Assembly (NCBI RefSeq): GCF_024323335.1
Contig: NC_066585.1
Span: 344,539,846-344,603,845 of the forward strand
Reading direction: 5' to 3'
From: Lathyrus oleraceus
Taxonomy: Eukaryota; Streptophyta; Magnoliopsida; Fabales; Fabaceae
DNA: 64,000 nt
Below the pieces are notes generated by a model that ran no database searches, was not told where the DNA came from, and was given only the letters and a program-made list of their open reading frames with translations. Positions 22,183 to 33,958 of the stretch are shown piece by piece. The stretch's first letter is position 1, and the number at the start of each line of letters is the position of its first letter. A program made the translations under genes and the position numbers.

Positions 22183-23265
22183 GGTTATCTACACGAGGAT
22201 TAATGAAAATATAAGTATCATTGACATATTTAATTAGGCCTTTAATTAAATATGCTCCCACTATTTTATTCAAAACAAATGACCCTCATCATTTGATTCG
22301 GAAAATCCTGTTGGAAGATTTTCTAGTAGGTCGAGATCCATATTTCACTTCGTTCTAAGTCCGCCTAGGCGGATTACACAAAACTAGGTTATTTAGGTAG
22401 GAACTCCTTCCAATTGTATCTCATACAACTCTCGAAAATTTTAGTTGGGTGAATAACTCCTTATTCCAATCCATCATATGGATCATTCCCAACTCTTGCT
22501 TCTAAACATATATATAATCTTATTATAATTTGTTTAGGTTAAGTTTGACCCATTGTTTTAACAGTTGGATATTACAATTATCCCATCACACCTTACTAAT
22601 ATAGAACATGCACCTCGCGTAGGCGAAACCTACATTATCCGATACTAGTCTTGATGAGTGTTAAAACTTGGAAAGCATAAACTTAATATTTAATTTGAGG
22701 GAATTGCAATTATTCTGATCTCACCGGCTTATTTATCATATAAATCGCCTCTCACATGCATCAACATACATTCACATGCATCAACATACATACATACATA
22801 ATGAAACAGTTATGGCCCCTAGCGCAATTGTTCTCCCAAGCCAATGAGAGAACCTAAGCTAACCTACAACGATCTAAGCTTTTCCAAGCAAGATCTTCAA
22901 GGTTGTCCTCCTTTGGCACTGACTTCTTTTCTTTCTTCATATCATTACATTACAAAAGAAACTCGTTTTACATACGAGGGAGTGAGATTAGAAAAAGAAG
23001 TTACATTTGGGAGACAATGAGAGAGGCACGACACGCAGGTCGTATTTTAAAACCCAAAGCAAAATAAAGGAAAACTAAGGCCATAACCGATCACCACAAA
23101 ACAATAATAAACACTTTATTATTATTATTAATTCATTTAATTAATTAAAATCAAATTAAATCTCGACGACCGATCACACTACGCAAAGCCGAAATTTTAA
23201 TGAACAATTCATTTAAACTCGCCGTCATTTTTCGCATCAACACTTGATACTTTTAAAACACTGAG
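22183..23265 (-). other. Angela leader, no gene seen
   Basis: Untranslated region between the 5' LTR and gag, AT-rich. A 19-base direct repeat (CACATGCATCAACATACAT) occurs at about 22754 and 22772. No primer binding site of the usual tRNA-iMet type (TGGTATCAGAGC) was found next to the 5' LTR. Confidence 0.6.
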
Positions 23266-23578
23266 TTAGCCGAACGGGTGAATTTTGCCTTGCGTTAACC
23301 GGTTAACCATATGCGTTAACCGGTTAACACTGTTTGAAAAACTGTTAGAAAATTCTTTTCTGCCTTGCGTTAACCGGTTAGCCAAATGCGTTAACCGGTT
23401 AACACTGTTTGAAAATCTCTTGGAAAACTGTTTTCCGCCTTGCGTTAACCGATTAACCAAAAGCGTTAACCGATTAACATTGTTTGAAAAACTCAAAAAT
23501 TTTATTTCGTATTGCATTAATCGGTTAACCATACGCGCTAACCGGTTAACACTAATCCAAAAAGTGTTTAGAAAGAAC
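23266..23578. repeat. Array of eight GTTAACCGGTTAAC palindromes in four 75-bp units
   Basis: Eight copies, some with 1-2 changes, of the 14-base perfect palindrome lie at 23294, 23315, 23369, 23390, 23444, 23465, 23515 and 23537. Within each pair the spacing is 21 bases (22 in the last); pairs repeat every 75, 75 and 71-72 bases. The linker is like CACTGTTTGAAAA. Being palindromic, the array opens frames on both strands that spell VNRLT repeats; these are not taken as genes. It sits directly inside the 5' LTR, where the PBS should be. Confidence 0.85.
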
Positions 23579-24946
23579 TGAAGGAGAATTTCCATCCAAG
23601 GCGCAGCGGAATTTAAAATTTCTCCATTTAGTGATCCTTACGAATGGGCATGATCAGTGATAGAATCATTACCTCTTATGGCGATTCAAACCTTTGGTGC
23701 AGATCTTTTGTAACGGTTAAAACCTTGGATACATATCCACGAAGTGATCACGAACGTTGAACGATGACAACGTCTCTACCTAGTTCACACGAACGAGTTC
23801 CTTCCATCTCAGTGCTAGCTGGTACGAATGAAGGCTTTGAATGAGAGAGAGAGGGAAACGAAATTCCAAGTCTTCACTTGAATTTCAATCTCAGTGGAGT
23901 GACAATGCTTCTACCCAAGGGATTCTATTTATAGAACCACTTGTGTGGGCTTCAAGCTAAAAAGCCCACTTAAGTGTATTTTGGCCCATATCTCATAATA
24001 TGCCAAAATCACTTAAGTATTTGGTACCTTACCATATTTCGTATTCCACTTAAGTGCACCGTACCTTACGATGTTCCTTAGTTACTCTATCTCTCATCAA
24101 TCCGTCCTTTGTGTGTGACCCTGTAGGTTTTCGCGACGTTCGCAATTATATTAAATCACGCATTTAACAGAATAAACAGTGAGCGGTATCTAGCAACACA
24201 TCACTGCTACCCAAGACACGAAAATGTCATGTGATTTGACAAAACCTCCTGTGATAATAATTATGTGTATAATTACCCCTTTGCCCTTATATCTATATTG
24301 AACACAAGGTATAGACCGTGTCATCCTTGTCCAGTTCAATATTGGGCCCATAGACATTTATCCTGTTACCCAGGATAGGCAAATTCCATCTAGGACACTC
24401 ATGTCCCTCAGTATGCTTTGTGGAGTACCCATCAACTGTCTTTATGGTTATCCAGTTACAGACAACATTGGATCAGCAATTGAGCACTCGACTCGACATC
24501 TAGGATCCATAGTGGTTTCCGGTCGAAGAGTGGTATACACTATTATCACCATGAGAATAACTTATGACACTTTGCATAACTTTCTATAGAGTATTCTCAT
24601 AACGGGTCAATCTGGTATAATTATTACTCCTAATATTCATACCTATGTTTAAGACTTGATAACTCTTTATCCATGATCCATGAGATGTGATCATCAGTCT
24701 ACAAACATAATAGTCTTAATGCTTTAATGTTATTCCACTTCACACTAAAGCTCAACTACAGATACTTTAAGAATAGTGTCCTTATGTTTAATGTGCTCTC
24801 ATGATTAAGTCACACTTAATACATTAAACGGACTATTAATTCCAGGGACTTTATTAATCAACCATAATAAAGAAAATGCCTTTTATTATTAATAAATAAT
24901 TCGATACAAGTACCAAAAGTATTGGCCTCTAGGGCTTACACCAACA
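23579..24946 (-). repeat. Angela 5' LTR
   Basis: Starts TGTTGGTGTAAGCCC at 24946 and ends CTCCTTCA at 23579 on the minus strand, 1368 bases. A TATAAATAG box is at 23933-23925. The right flank CATAC (24947-24951) is the candidate target duplication; its left partner was deleted. Confidence 0.85.
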
Positions 24947-27326
24947 CATACCACACACAAAAAGAATATGCAAAAGAGGTGGCCTAATCTCATCCATACT
25001 TATGTTGATTTTGCAATCAACTAGCCTTAGGATTTTAAGATGTCATAGGCCAAATGAAATGAATGCATAAAGAAGGGGAATTAGATGAAAAGGGAGGGGA
25101 ATGGATCATAACTCAAATTGGTCAAAGGAGGACTTTTACCAACTTAATATCATTCATTCATATTGGGAGATGAAATGTACATTCCATCAATTCCCTAAAT
25201 CCAAAGATATTAACCTAGCAAAATCAAATCAACCTTGACCAAGGCCCAACAACACAAGTCAAACTTACACAAACCATCACAAGAGGTCAACACAATTATT
25301 TGGCATTTATTCAATTTAAAAATACTAAAATAATGCATTTAAATTAAATATGGTTTGTCAAATTCCTAAAACCTCATCAAAACACCAAAGAAATGGCCAT
25401 GAGATTTATCATAGGTCAAACAAGGTCAAAGGACCTTGGAGAAAAAATTTCAGAATTTTTAAAGACTTAAAAGTATTTTTAAATAATTAAAAATAATCAC
25501 AAAATCAATTAAATCATGAAGAATATTAATAATGATCCAAAAAATAATTTTAGTTCAGAATATGAAAGAGGAATTTATTTAAATTTTTTTGGTGAAACTC
25601 TCATATTTTTAGATCAATATTAAAATTAATATGCATAATGGAAAATCAAATGAATTAAAACAAAAATCAAAAAATCAAAAAAACGTGAGCCACTTGACCT
25701 CCCTCATTAATTGAGGCGGCAGATCAAGTGGCTTGAAACGTGCGTTCCATGGTGGAACTTAGTCAACACGCCACACGCGTTGTTATCAAAACCAACGCCT
25801 AATATTAAAACAATTCAAATGGATCCTTTGGTTTGGAGACGTGCCAACACACCGCCGGAGCCAGAGCTCCGTTCTTCTTCTCCGGTGGACCTCACCGGAT
25901 TGGTCCACCCTCAACCATCACCAAAATAAAAAGGAGGACATGATCTGAAAGAAAAAATGGCGTATAGCACGAATCTGACCTCAATTTCAACTAACTCTAA
26001 TTATATAAAAAGATGTGAGGAGTTGAATTTTGAGGTGTGACAACTGAGTTGCTTCGATTTGACCTCAAAGCAACTCAACCTTCTTGCCTACATTGGTAGG
26101 GCTTCAGACAACCAAAGATCCAAGAGAATTGTTGAGAATTGAGTGAGAATCGAAGAGATGAAGTTTTCTGAAATTTACCTTCAATGCTATGTAGAAATTG
26201 ATCTTTCTTGCTTCAACCTTGATCTGATCATACTGGAGAAGCTTGTAGGAGAGGTTTGGCAATCGTACAAAGCTTTGGATCCTGGAGTTTCTGAATCTCC
26301 AAACAGTGAGATTCGAACTCAATTTTCATGTTGAAAATTCTCAGGTTTTCCTTTGAATGGCGAGGGTTTCAATTGGGGGGCAAAGATGGCGCGTAAGATG
26401 TCTTTGAATTTTGCTCCAAGGGCCTGTATTTATAGCAATTGGGACTGATATTTGCACAATTGAAAAATTGCTAAATTTGGACATTTCATGCACAAGCTTG
26501 CATGGGCGTGTACAGGCCCATGAAGCAATCCAATTTGATCCACTTGCAACTGTTCTGATGTTCAAATGAGGCTTGGATGTCTAGGCAATGTGAAATGGGA
26601 TTTTTGGCATTTGATTTCTTCCAATCATGCAAACCTGTTAATACCATGCGCAGCCCTAGCAAACATTATCCAAAATGCACGAACTTGGTTTCTTTGGAAT
26701 CCTTAGATCAAGCGAAACAACTTTGATGTTGGACACTTTTTCATTTGGAACTTGGATCATGGTGAACTTTGAGGTGGAAGTTTGGAAATTTCAACATTTT
26801 GAAATTTTTTCTAAGTGTCAAGCCATATATCTCAATATTCCACCTTGCTTAACTCTTTATGTGAGCTTCAAATGAGAAAAGTGTCTTCATCAAAATTATA
26901 GCGCTTTCATAAACCTTCAAAATGGTCACCAATTTCATGTCATTTGGTTTTATAATGATAGAGTTATGCATTTTTGAAGTTGAGGAAAATCACTTGTTCA
27001 ATGGTATAGGTCAAAAATGACATATAATGTATCCTTATATCACATGCTCACAAAAGTTGAATTAGCTCTTACTCCAAACATCAAAGTTGAATTAGACATC
27101 TTGAATTTGAATGCTCAACTTGTAAATCTTTCATCTCATAAAAATTGATCAAAGTATGGCCTTGGGAAGTTGACTTTCAAAATAAGGTTTAGACAAAATG
27201 ACCTATATTGTTTCAACATAGAAAATGATTTTCCAAGCAAAACTAGCTCTAGTTATCAACATGAAAGTTGTTTAGAATTCCATTAATAGTAACTTTGATT
27301 ATGGAATCATTTTAATATGGTGAAAA
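24947..27326 (-). repeat. LTR2 solo LTR, piece 2
   Basis: Continues LTR2 from the equivalent of about 61200 to 63590 in the right-hand copy, including ATTAATTGAGG near 25700, the hairpin pair at 25856-25899 and the TATA box at 26427-26434. No coding content. Short frames such as that at 25711-25929 come from the hairpin region and are not genes. Confidence 0.85.
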
Positions 27327-28685
27327 TGTTGGTGTAAGCCCTAGAGGCCAATAATTTTGGTACTTGTATCGAATTATTTAAAGGCATTTTCTTTATTATG
27401 GTTAATTAATAAAGTCCCTGGAATAGATAGTCCGTTTAAATGTATTAAGTGTGACTTAATCATGAGAACACATTAAACATAAGGACACTATTCTTAAAGT
27501 ATCCATAGTCGAGCTTTAATGTGAAGTGGGATAACATTGAAGCATTAAGACTATTATGCTTGTAGACTGATGATCACATCTCATGGATCATGGATAAAGA
27601 GTTATCAAGTCTTAAACATAGGTATGAATATTAGGAGTAATATTTATACCGGATTGACCCGCTATGAGAATACTATATAGAAAGTTATGCAAAAGTGTCA
27701 TAAGTTATTCTCATGGTGATAATAGTGTATACCACTCTTCAACCTGAAACCACTATGGATCCTAGATGTAGAGTCGAGTGCTTTGTTGCTGATCTAACGT
27801 TGTCCGTAACTGGATAACCATAAAGACAGTTGATGGGTACTCCACGAAGCATGCTGAGGGACATGAGTGTCCTAGATGGAATTTGCCAATCCTGCGTAAC
27901 AGGATAAATGTTTATGGGCCCAATATTGAACTGGACAAGGGTGACACGGTCTATACCTTGTGTTCAATATAGACATAAGGGCAAAGGGGTAATTATACAC
28001 ATAATTATTATCACAGGAGGTTTTGTCAGATCACATGACATTTTCGTGACTTGGGTAGCAGTGATGTGTTGCTAGATACCGCTCACTGTTTATTATGTTA
28101 AATGTGTGATTTAATATAATTGCCAACGTTGCGAAAACCTATAGGGTCACACACAAAGGACGGATTGATGAGAGATAGAATAATTAAGGAACATCGTAAG
28201 GTACGGTGCACTTAAGTGGAAACGAAATATAGTAAGGTACCAAATACTTAAATGATTTTGGCATATTATGAGATATGGGCAAAATACACTTAAGTGGGCT
28301 TTTTGGCTTGAACCCCACACAAGTGGTTCTATAAATAGAACCCCTTGGGTAGAAGCATTGTCACTCCACTCAGACAGAAATTCAAGTAGAGACTTGGAAT
28401 TTTGTTTCCCTCTTTCTCTCACTCAAAGCCTTCATTCATAACAGCTAGCACTGTGATTGAAGGAATCCGTTCGTGTGGACTGAGTTGAGACGTTGTCATC
28501 GTTCAACGTTCGTGATCGCCCCGTGGATCTGTATCAAAGGTTTTGATCATTATCAAAGATCTGCACCAAAGGTTTGAATCGCCACAAGAGGTAACGATTC
28601 TATCACTGATCATTCCCATTCGTAAGGATCACTAAATGGAGAAATTTTTAAATTTCGCTGCGCCTTGGATGGCAATTCTCCTACA
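27327..28685 (+). mobile_element. Solo LTR of the Angela element
   Basis: 1359 bases starting TGTTGGTGTAAGCCC and ending CTCCTACA, the same LTR as the Angela element at 17575-24946 but on the plus strand. The flanks are GAAAA (27322-27326) and GATAA (28686-28690), a 5-bp duplication with one mismatch. TATAAATAG lies at 28330-28338. No internal region is present, so two LTRs have recombined to one. It splits LTR2 between GTGAAAA and TTGTAGGAG. Confidence 0.9.
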
Positions 28686-28770
28686 GATAATTGTAGGAGA
28701 TGGGGTCTAGGGAGACCTAGTTTTGATCAGATGAATTCATCTAGCCAACCACCACCAACCAACTTGCTAA
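28686..28770 (-). repeat. LTR2 solo LTR, piece 3
   Basis: Short piece of LTR2 (GGTCTAGGGAGACCTAG, GATCAGATGAATTCATCTAG) between the solo Angela LTR and the SIRE array. It breaks off after CTTGCTAA, and 190 bases of LTR2 are missing before piece 4. Confidence 0.85.
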
Positions 28771-31700
28771 GCCTCTACTTCACATTCAGGAGGAGGTTCC
28801 TGTACTTCTTCAGACTTGACTGGACTGTTAGTTGGACTGTCAAGGAATGCTTCAACATCCTCCATGACATCGGTTCCTTCCTCTTTATCATCCACAATGA
28901 CATTTATGGATTCCATCAGGACATTGGTCCTGTAGTTGAACACTCTGTAGGCTCTGCTGTTAGTGGAGTATCCTAGAAATACGCCTTCATCACTTTTGGG
29001 ATCTAGCTTCCTTCTCTGTTCACGATCTGTGAGAATGTAGCATTTACTTCTAAAAATATGAAAGTACTTCACAGTGGGTTTTCTGCCCTTCCATATTTCA
29101 TACAGAGTGGAGGAGGTTCCTTTTCTCAAGGTGACTCTGTTGTGAACATAGCACGCGGTGTTCATTGCTTCAGCCCAAAAGTGCATAGGGAGCTTCTTTG
29201 CATGAATCATTGCTCTGGCAGATTCTTGAATAGTTCTATTTTTTCTTTCAACTATTCCATTCTGCTGAGGAGTTATAGGAGAGGAGAACTCATGGCTTAT
29301 TCCTTCAGACGAGCAAAACTCATCAAACTTGGAATTCTTGAACTCCGTACCATGATCACTTCTAATCCGGACCACACAACTGTCCTTTTCCCTTTGAAGT
29401 CTTGTGCACAGATCTTTGAAGACATCAAATGTATCTGACTTCTCTCTGATGAAGCTTATCCACGTGTATCTGGAATGGTCATCAACCACCACGTAAGCAT
29501 ACTTCTTCCCACCAAGACTTTCAACCTGCATAGGTCCCATTAGGTCCATGTGCAGCAGTTCCAGAACTCTGGAGGTTGTGGAATGTCCCAGCTTCGGGTG
29601 TGACATCTTGGTTTGCTTGCCCACCTGGCATTCTCCACAGACTCTTCCTTCATCAATCAGAAGCTTTGGAATTCCTCTGACTGCTTCCTTGGATATGATC
29701 TTCTTCATTCCCCGTAAGTGGAGATGACCAAGTCTTCTATGCCACAGCTTCACCTCCTGTTCTTCCTTGGCTGAGGAGCATGTTGTGGAAAAGTTAGAGA
29801 GTTTAGGTTCCCACAGGTAGCAGTTGTCTTTGGACCTGGTTCCTCTCATAACTTCCTGATTGTCACCATTTGTCACAATGCACTGCTCCCTAGTAAACTG
29901 AACATGAAAACCTTGATCACACAACTGACTTATGCTGATGAGGTTTGCAGTTAGTCCTCTTACTAACAACACATTGTTCAGTTTTAGCACTCCAGAACAG
30001 TCCATTTTGCCCACACCTCTTATTTTTCCTTTGGCACCATCACCAAAGGTCACATAGCTGGTAGTGTGAGGTTGAATATCTACCAGTAGATTTTCCATAC
30101 CAGTCATATGTCTTGAGCATCCACTGTCAAAGTACCAGTCTTCTCTGGAAGAAGCCCTTAGGGCAGTGTGTGCTATCTTAGCATGCCATAGTTGCTTCTT
30201 AATGGGAACACATTGCTTATGTGTTTTATGCTTAGGTCTGACATGTGAGGCTCTGTTCAGGAAACCATGAATCCAGTAACAGAAGGCTTTTATATGTCCA
30301 AGCCTACCACAGTGGTGACACCTCCAACCCTGATATTTCCTCTTCTGATGATCATTCATCCTACTTCCTCGATGTTGTGACATTGGAGTTGACTTCCGCT
30401 GGTACTTCTGAACTTTAGCCTTTGGGCGTTTGTGTTCAGTTGAGGATCTTTTCCCAAATCCTAGGCCAGATTTGGTTCCAGACTGCTGTCCCACTTTTAG
30501 GATCTCTTCCAAGGTGTCAGTTCCCTTATTCATCATTCTGATGGATTTTGTCATCTGGTTCAGCTTGGAGGTCAACAGTGCTATTTCACTATTTAGACCC
30601 TCTATGACAGACAGTTGTTTTTATCTCTCATCTTCCAGTTCCTTGATGAGTTTCTTCTGCTTTTCTCCTTGTGCACGCACTTCAGCACTGGTGGAGCACA
30701 GCTTCTTATAGGCTGCAGCAAGTTCATCAAAGGACAGTTCATCTGCACTTGAGTCATCATCAGAGGCACAAACACTGGTTAGTGCAGTGACATGTTTGGC
30801 AGATTCTCCTTCAGATTCACTTTCAGAATCTCCTTCAGACCATGTGATAGCTAGCCCCTTATTTAGCAATTTGAGGTAAGTAGGGCATTCAGCTCTGACG
30901 TGTCCATACCCTTCACAACCATGACACTGGATCCCCTTGCCATGGTTGAACTTCTCATCAGAAGTTGATCTTTTCTTAATGTCAGACGGGATGTTCTTGA
31001 CATTAGGTCTACCTCTTTGATCAATCTTCTTCACGAACTTGTTGAACTGCCTTCCAAGCATGGCTAAGGCTTCTGATATACTTTCATCACCTCCAGTATA
31101 TTCTGCTTCTGCCTCCTCTTCAGCATTAGATACAAAAGCTATGCTTTTGTTCTTCTTCTCAGCATACTCACCCAAGCCCATTTCAAAGGTTTGGAGGGAA
31201 CCAATGAGCTCATCCACCTTCATGTTGCATATGTCCTGCGCCTCCTCTATGGCTGTGACCTACATAGCAAATCTCTTAGGCAAGGACCTGAGAATCTTTC
31301 TTACAAGTTTCTCTTCAGCCATTTTCTCACCTAGTCCACCAGAGGTGTTTCCAATTTCAAGAATATTCATGTGAAAGTCATGAATAGTCTCATCCTCTTT
31401 CATCCTCAGATTTTCAAACTTGGTGGTCAACATCTGAAGTTTGGACATTTTCACCTTGGAAGTACCTTCATGAGTTACCTTGAGGGTATCCCAAACTTCC
31501 TTAGCTAGTTCACAATGGTGTACCAGCCTGAAGATGTTCTTGCTGATTCCATTGAACAGTGCATTCAAGGCCTTGGAATTTCCAAGAGCTAACGCCTCTT
31601 GCTCATTGTCCCACTCTTCTTCAGGAATCTGCACATTGACTCCATCTTCACCTGTCCTCACTGGATGTTCCCATCCTTTGTTGACAGCTCTCCAGATTTT

Positions 31701-31805
31701 GCTGTCTAGAGATCTTAAGAAGGCTATCATACGAGGCTTCCAGTCATCATAATTAGATTCATCCAACATGGGTGGTCTGTTTGAGTGTCCTAAGTCCTTG
31801 TCCAT
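28771..31805 (-). pseudogene. SIRE copy A gag-protease-integrase, truncated before RT
   Basis: Begins at the gag Met at 31805 (MDKDLGHSNRPP). Breaks: AAG to TAG at 31260-31262 and CAA to TAA at 30621-30623, both in gag. After that the frame is open through the second zinc knuckle (CHHCGRLGHIKAFC), protease (WYFDSGCSRHMTG), the His/Cys finger and the integrase core (LHMDLMGP, RSDHGTEF, NGIVERKNR), to the junction at 28771. RT and RNase H are missing. Unlike B and C it keeps CAG (Gln) where they have TAG, so A separated first. Confidence 0.9.
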
Positions 31806-31856
31806 GGTACTAGAAAGTAACTTCCCTAGATCTCACCCAGAAATTCACAGGCAGGG

Positions 31857-31874
31857 TGCCTGCTCTGATACCAA
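31857..31874 (-). promoter_or_regulatory. SIRE copy A primer binding site
   Basis: The minus strand reads TTGGTATCAGAGCAGGCA, the tRNA-iMet type PBS of Ty1/copia elements, directly inside the LTR end (TTTCA at 31876-31880). Equivalent sites lie at about 38708-38725 (copy B) and 45557-45574 (copy C). Confidence 0.9.
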
Positions 31875-31875
31875 T

Positions 31876-33270
31876 TGAAATTCTAGTTATCAGACTTTGG
31901 ATGTCACACTGGTTGTTATGACATCCAATTCTGCACAGACAGGGATTATGCAGAACTTAACAGTAAGTGCAGTAAATAACACAAGTAATTGTTCACCCAG
32001 TTCAGTCCAACATGACCTACATCTGGGGGCTACCAAGCCAGGGAGGAAATCCACTATTAGTAGTATCAATTCAAAGCTAAACTCACCCGTTTACAACTTA
32101 TCACTTAATCCCTACCCAATGCAATTTCAATCTTAACCTAAGATCAGAGTTCCTACTCACTCCCCCTCAATCACCTCAGTGATATTAAAGACACTTTGAA
32201 GTCACACTTCAAAAACAACTCTTGATTATGCTTCACAGCTTAAATCAAGATACACACCACTCACGCTTAAAAGCTTTGAGTGACACAACACTTACAACTC
32301 AATGAACACCCTATGCCAAAGCAATCATCTACTTGATAATGGCTTGGCTTACAAGATACGTCTAATACTAGACTCACAAAAATACAGCAGTGAAGTATGA
32401 TGGACACACAAAATCTTCACGCCTCAAAATCCCCGAAACTGAATGAAGGAACGCCTTCCTTTTTATATTGCAGCACCTGGGCTTTTGCACCTGTATTCTC
32501 CTGAATTTAAGGTCACTCAAGTTCCCATAAATTCAACATTTAGGTTACTAACAAATAGGCTATTTGTTAGGTTCATTGACTGTAGCTTGGTTGTTGATTT
32601 CATGGATTTTCTCTCAGCTGTTGAATCCCTAAAGAATAGCCTGAGAAAAAGCTGAAACAGAAAACTGAACAACCTACAATTTAGCATATGCTGTCAGGAA
32701 TGAATGTCACGACATTCAGCTTGACATCAAGGTCCATATGCTGAGTCTGTTTTTCCAGAAAACAGACTGTACAATTTTGCTGACCTGTACATGATCAAAA
32801 TGATCATACTACAGTAACAGCTTACATTAATAAATGTCAAAGTGTCCAACTTAACATTTACACATTTGGCCTTAAGTTAGTTCTGTTATTCTCTTTAAGA
32901 ACAAACTAAGTTACATGCTGAAGTATAACAGAACACCACTCTGTCTAATCTTCAGCAGCTGCTTTCAATGATGAATGTCATAACATCCAGTTTGACATTC
33001 AGTCAGTAGGCCTTATGCCAGGTCTGGTTCTTCCTTGATAACCAGACTGCACTTAAATACTAAGTTCTAACAGAACTCCTGCTGTTCTATTCCTTAGTAT
33101 CTGTTGACAGGTATGAATGTCACAGCATCCAGTTTGACATTCAATAAATCCTGTGTTAGCTAGTCCTGCAGTAACTACAATGTAGTTACACGTACATGTC
33201 ATGACATCAGTCAAGACATTAGTACCCATCTAGTGTTTTACCATATAATGCAGCCAATTAAACACCTACA
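31876..33270 (-). repeat. SIRE LTR between copies A and B
   Basis: 1395 bases, TGTAGGTGTTTAATTGG at 33270 to TTTCA at 31876 on the minus strand. TATAAAAA box at 32467-32460. It serves as 5' LTR of A and 3' LTR of B. By eye it differs from the outer LTR (45576) at only about four places. Confidence 0.92.
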
Positions 33271-33958
33271 AACTCCCCCTTTGGCAAATTTTTGGCTAAA
33301 ACACTTTGATCCCCATAACAGAGTTCATGGCAGCGGAATCACACACCTAGCAGGAAATAATACTAGCTAATACACTCAGAGTGGCAGCACACTCACACAC
33401 ATGGAAGTTAAATAAAAACTTCACATAGCAGCACACACATATTAGAAGTTGCACCTAAACTTCAACATCAGCTGCAATGGGGGGGAATCTTCAGATCTGT
33501 CATGAGAGTCTGTTGTAGAGACCCACTCTGTTTGTCAGGGGTAGTGGTGGTTATTACTCCCCCTTTTTGTCAAAAATGTTGCCAAAGTCAACAACATAGC
33601 CAGAGCACAATGACAGAGTTCCAGACTTGGTTTTACTTCAGAGTTTCAACCAAGTTCACATCCACTTGATTTTGCTTCACAGCTTCGATCAAGTAATCAC
33701 CCACTTTTGCTTTACAGTAGGTACCACCATATCAAATGCCATGATTTTGTTTCTGACATCCAGAACCACTCCGGCATGAATAGCATCCTTGAACTCCTGC
33801 AGGTACATTGGCCTTCTCACAGTAGGGTGTCTCCTTACCCTCTTGTATCCACCCTTGTTGCAAGTAGCATAGGTATGATCTGGTGACCAATCATAGCCTA
33901 GTACAAATTGTTTAATAGGCAGAGATATTAAACAATTTATCCCAAACATCAGTGGTTG
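33271..33958 (-). other. SIRE copy B 3' region with two polypurine tracts and a small open frame
   Basis: Between the RT/RNase H stop (33959) and the 3' LTR. The terminal tract on the minus strand is GCCAAAGGGGGAGTT (33285-33271); a second, TGACAAAAAGGGGGAG, is at 33572-33557. An 86-codon frame (33949-33689, starting MFGINCLISLP) follows pol. It is open in copy C too, but without the ATG (AGG there). I do not recognise it; it may be what is left of a downstream ORF of the SIRE type. Confidence 0.7.

Larger units (their letters stand above)
17575..24946 (-). mobile_element. Angela-lineage Ty1/copia retrotransposon, 3' LTR truncated
   Basis: Minus-strand order: 5' LTR 24946-23579, leader with palindrome array, gag remnant, protease/integrase, RT/RNase H, PPT (18788-18776), 3' LTR 18775-17575. 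RT wording (IWQMDVKTTFLNGNL, LYVDDILLIGND, AYILGVRIYRDRS) places it with Angela/BARE-1-like elements, and LTRs of 1.37 kb fit. The 3' LTR lacks its last 170 or so bases, and 0.9 kb of neighbouring LTR2 is missing at the same point, so one deletion removed both. Coding capacity is broken by a gag deletion, two nonsense codons and a changed protease active site. Confidence 0.88.

Noticed and set aside
23266..23595. Open frames on both strands encoding VNRLT repeats, as a repeat protein or a CRISPR-like array
   Set aside because: They follow from a palindromic DNA repeat read in either direction. There is no start context or domain, the spacers are near-identical to each other, and the setting is a plant retrotransposon leader.
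25711..25929. Pro/Ser-rich 72-codon frame in LTR2
   Set aside because: Its conserved part is the hairpin pair; the frame is not kept in the other LTR2 copies.
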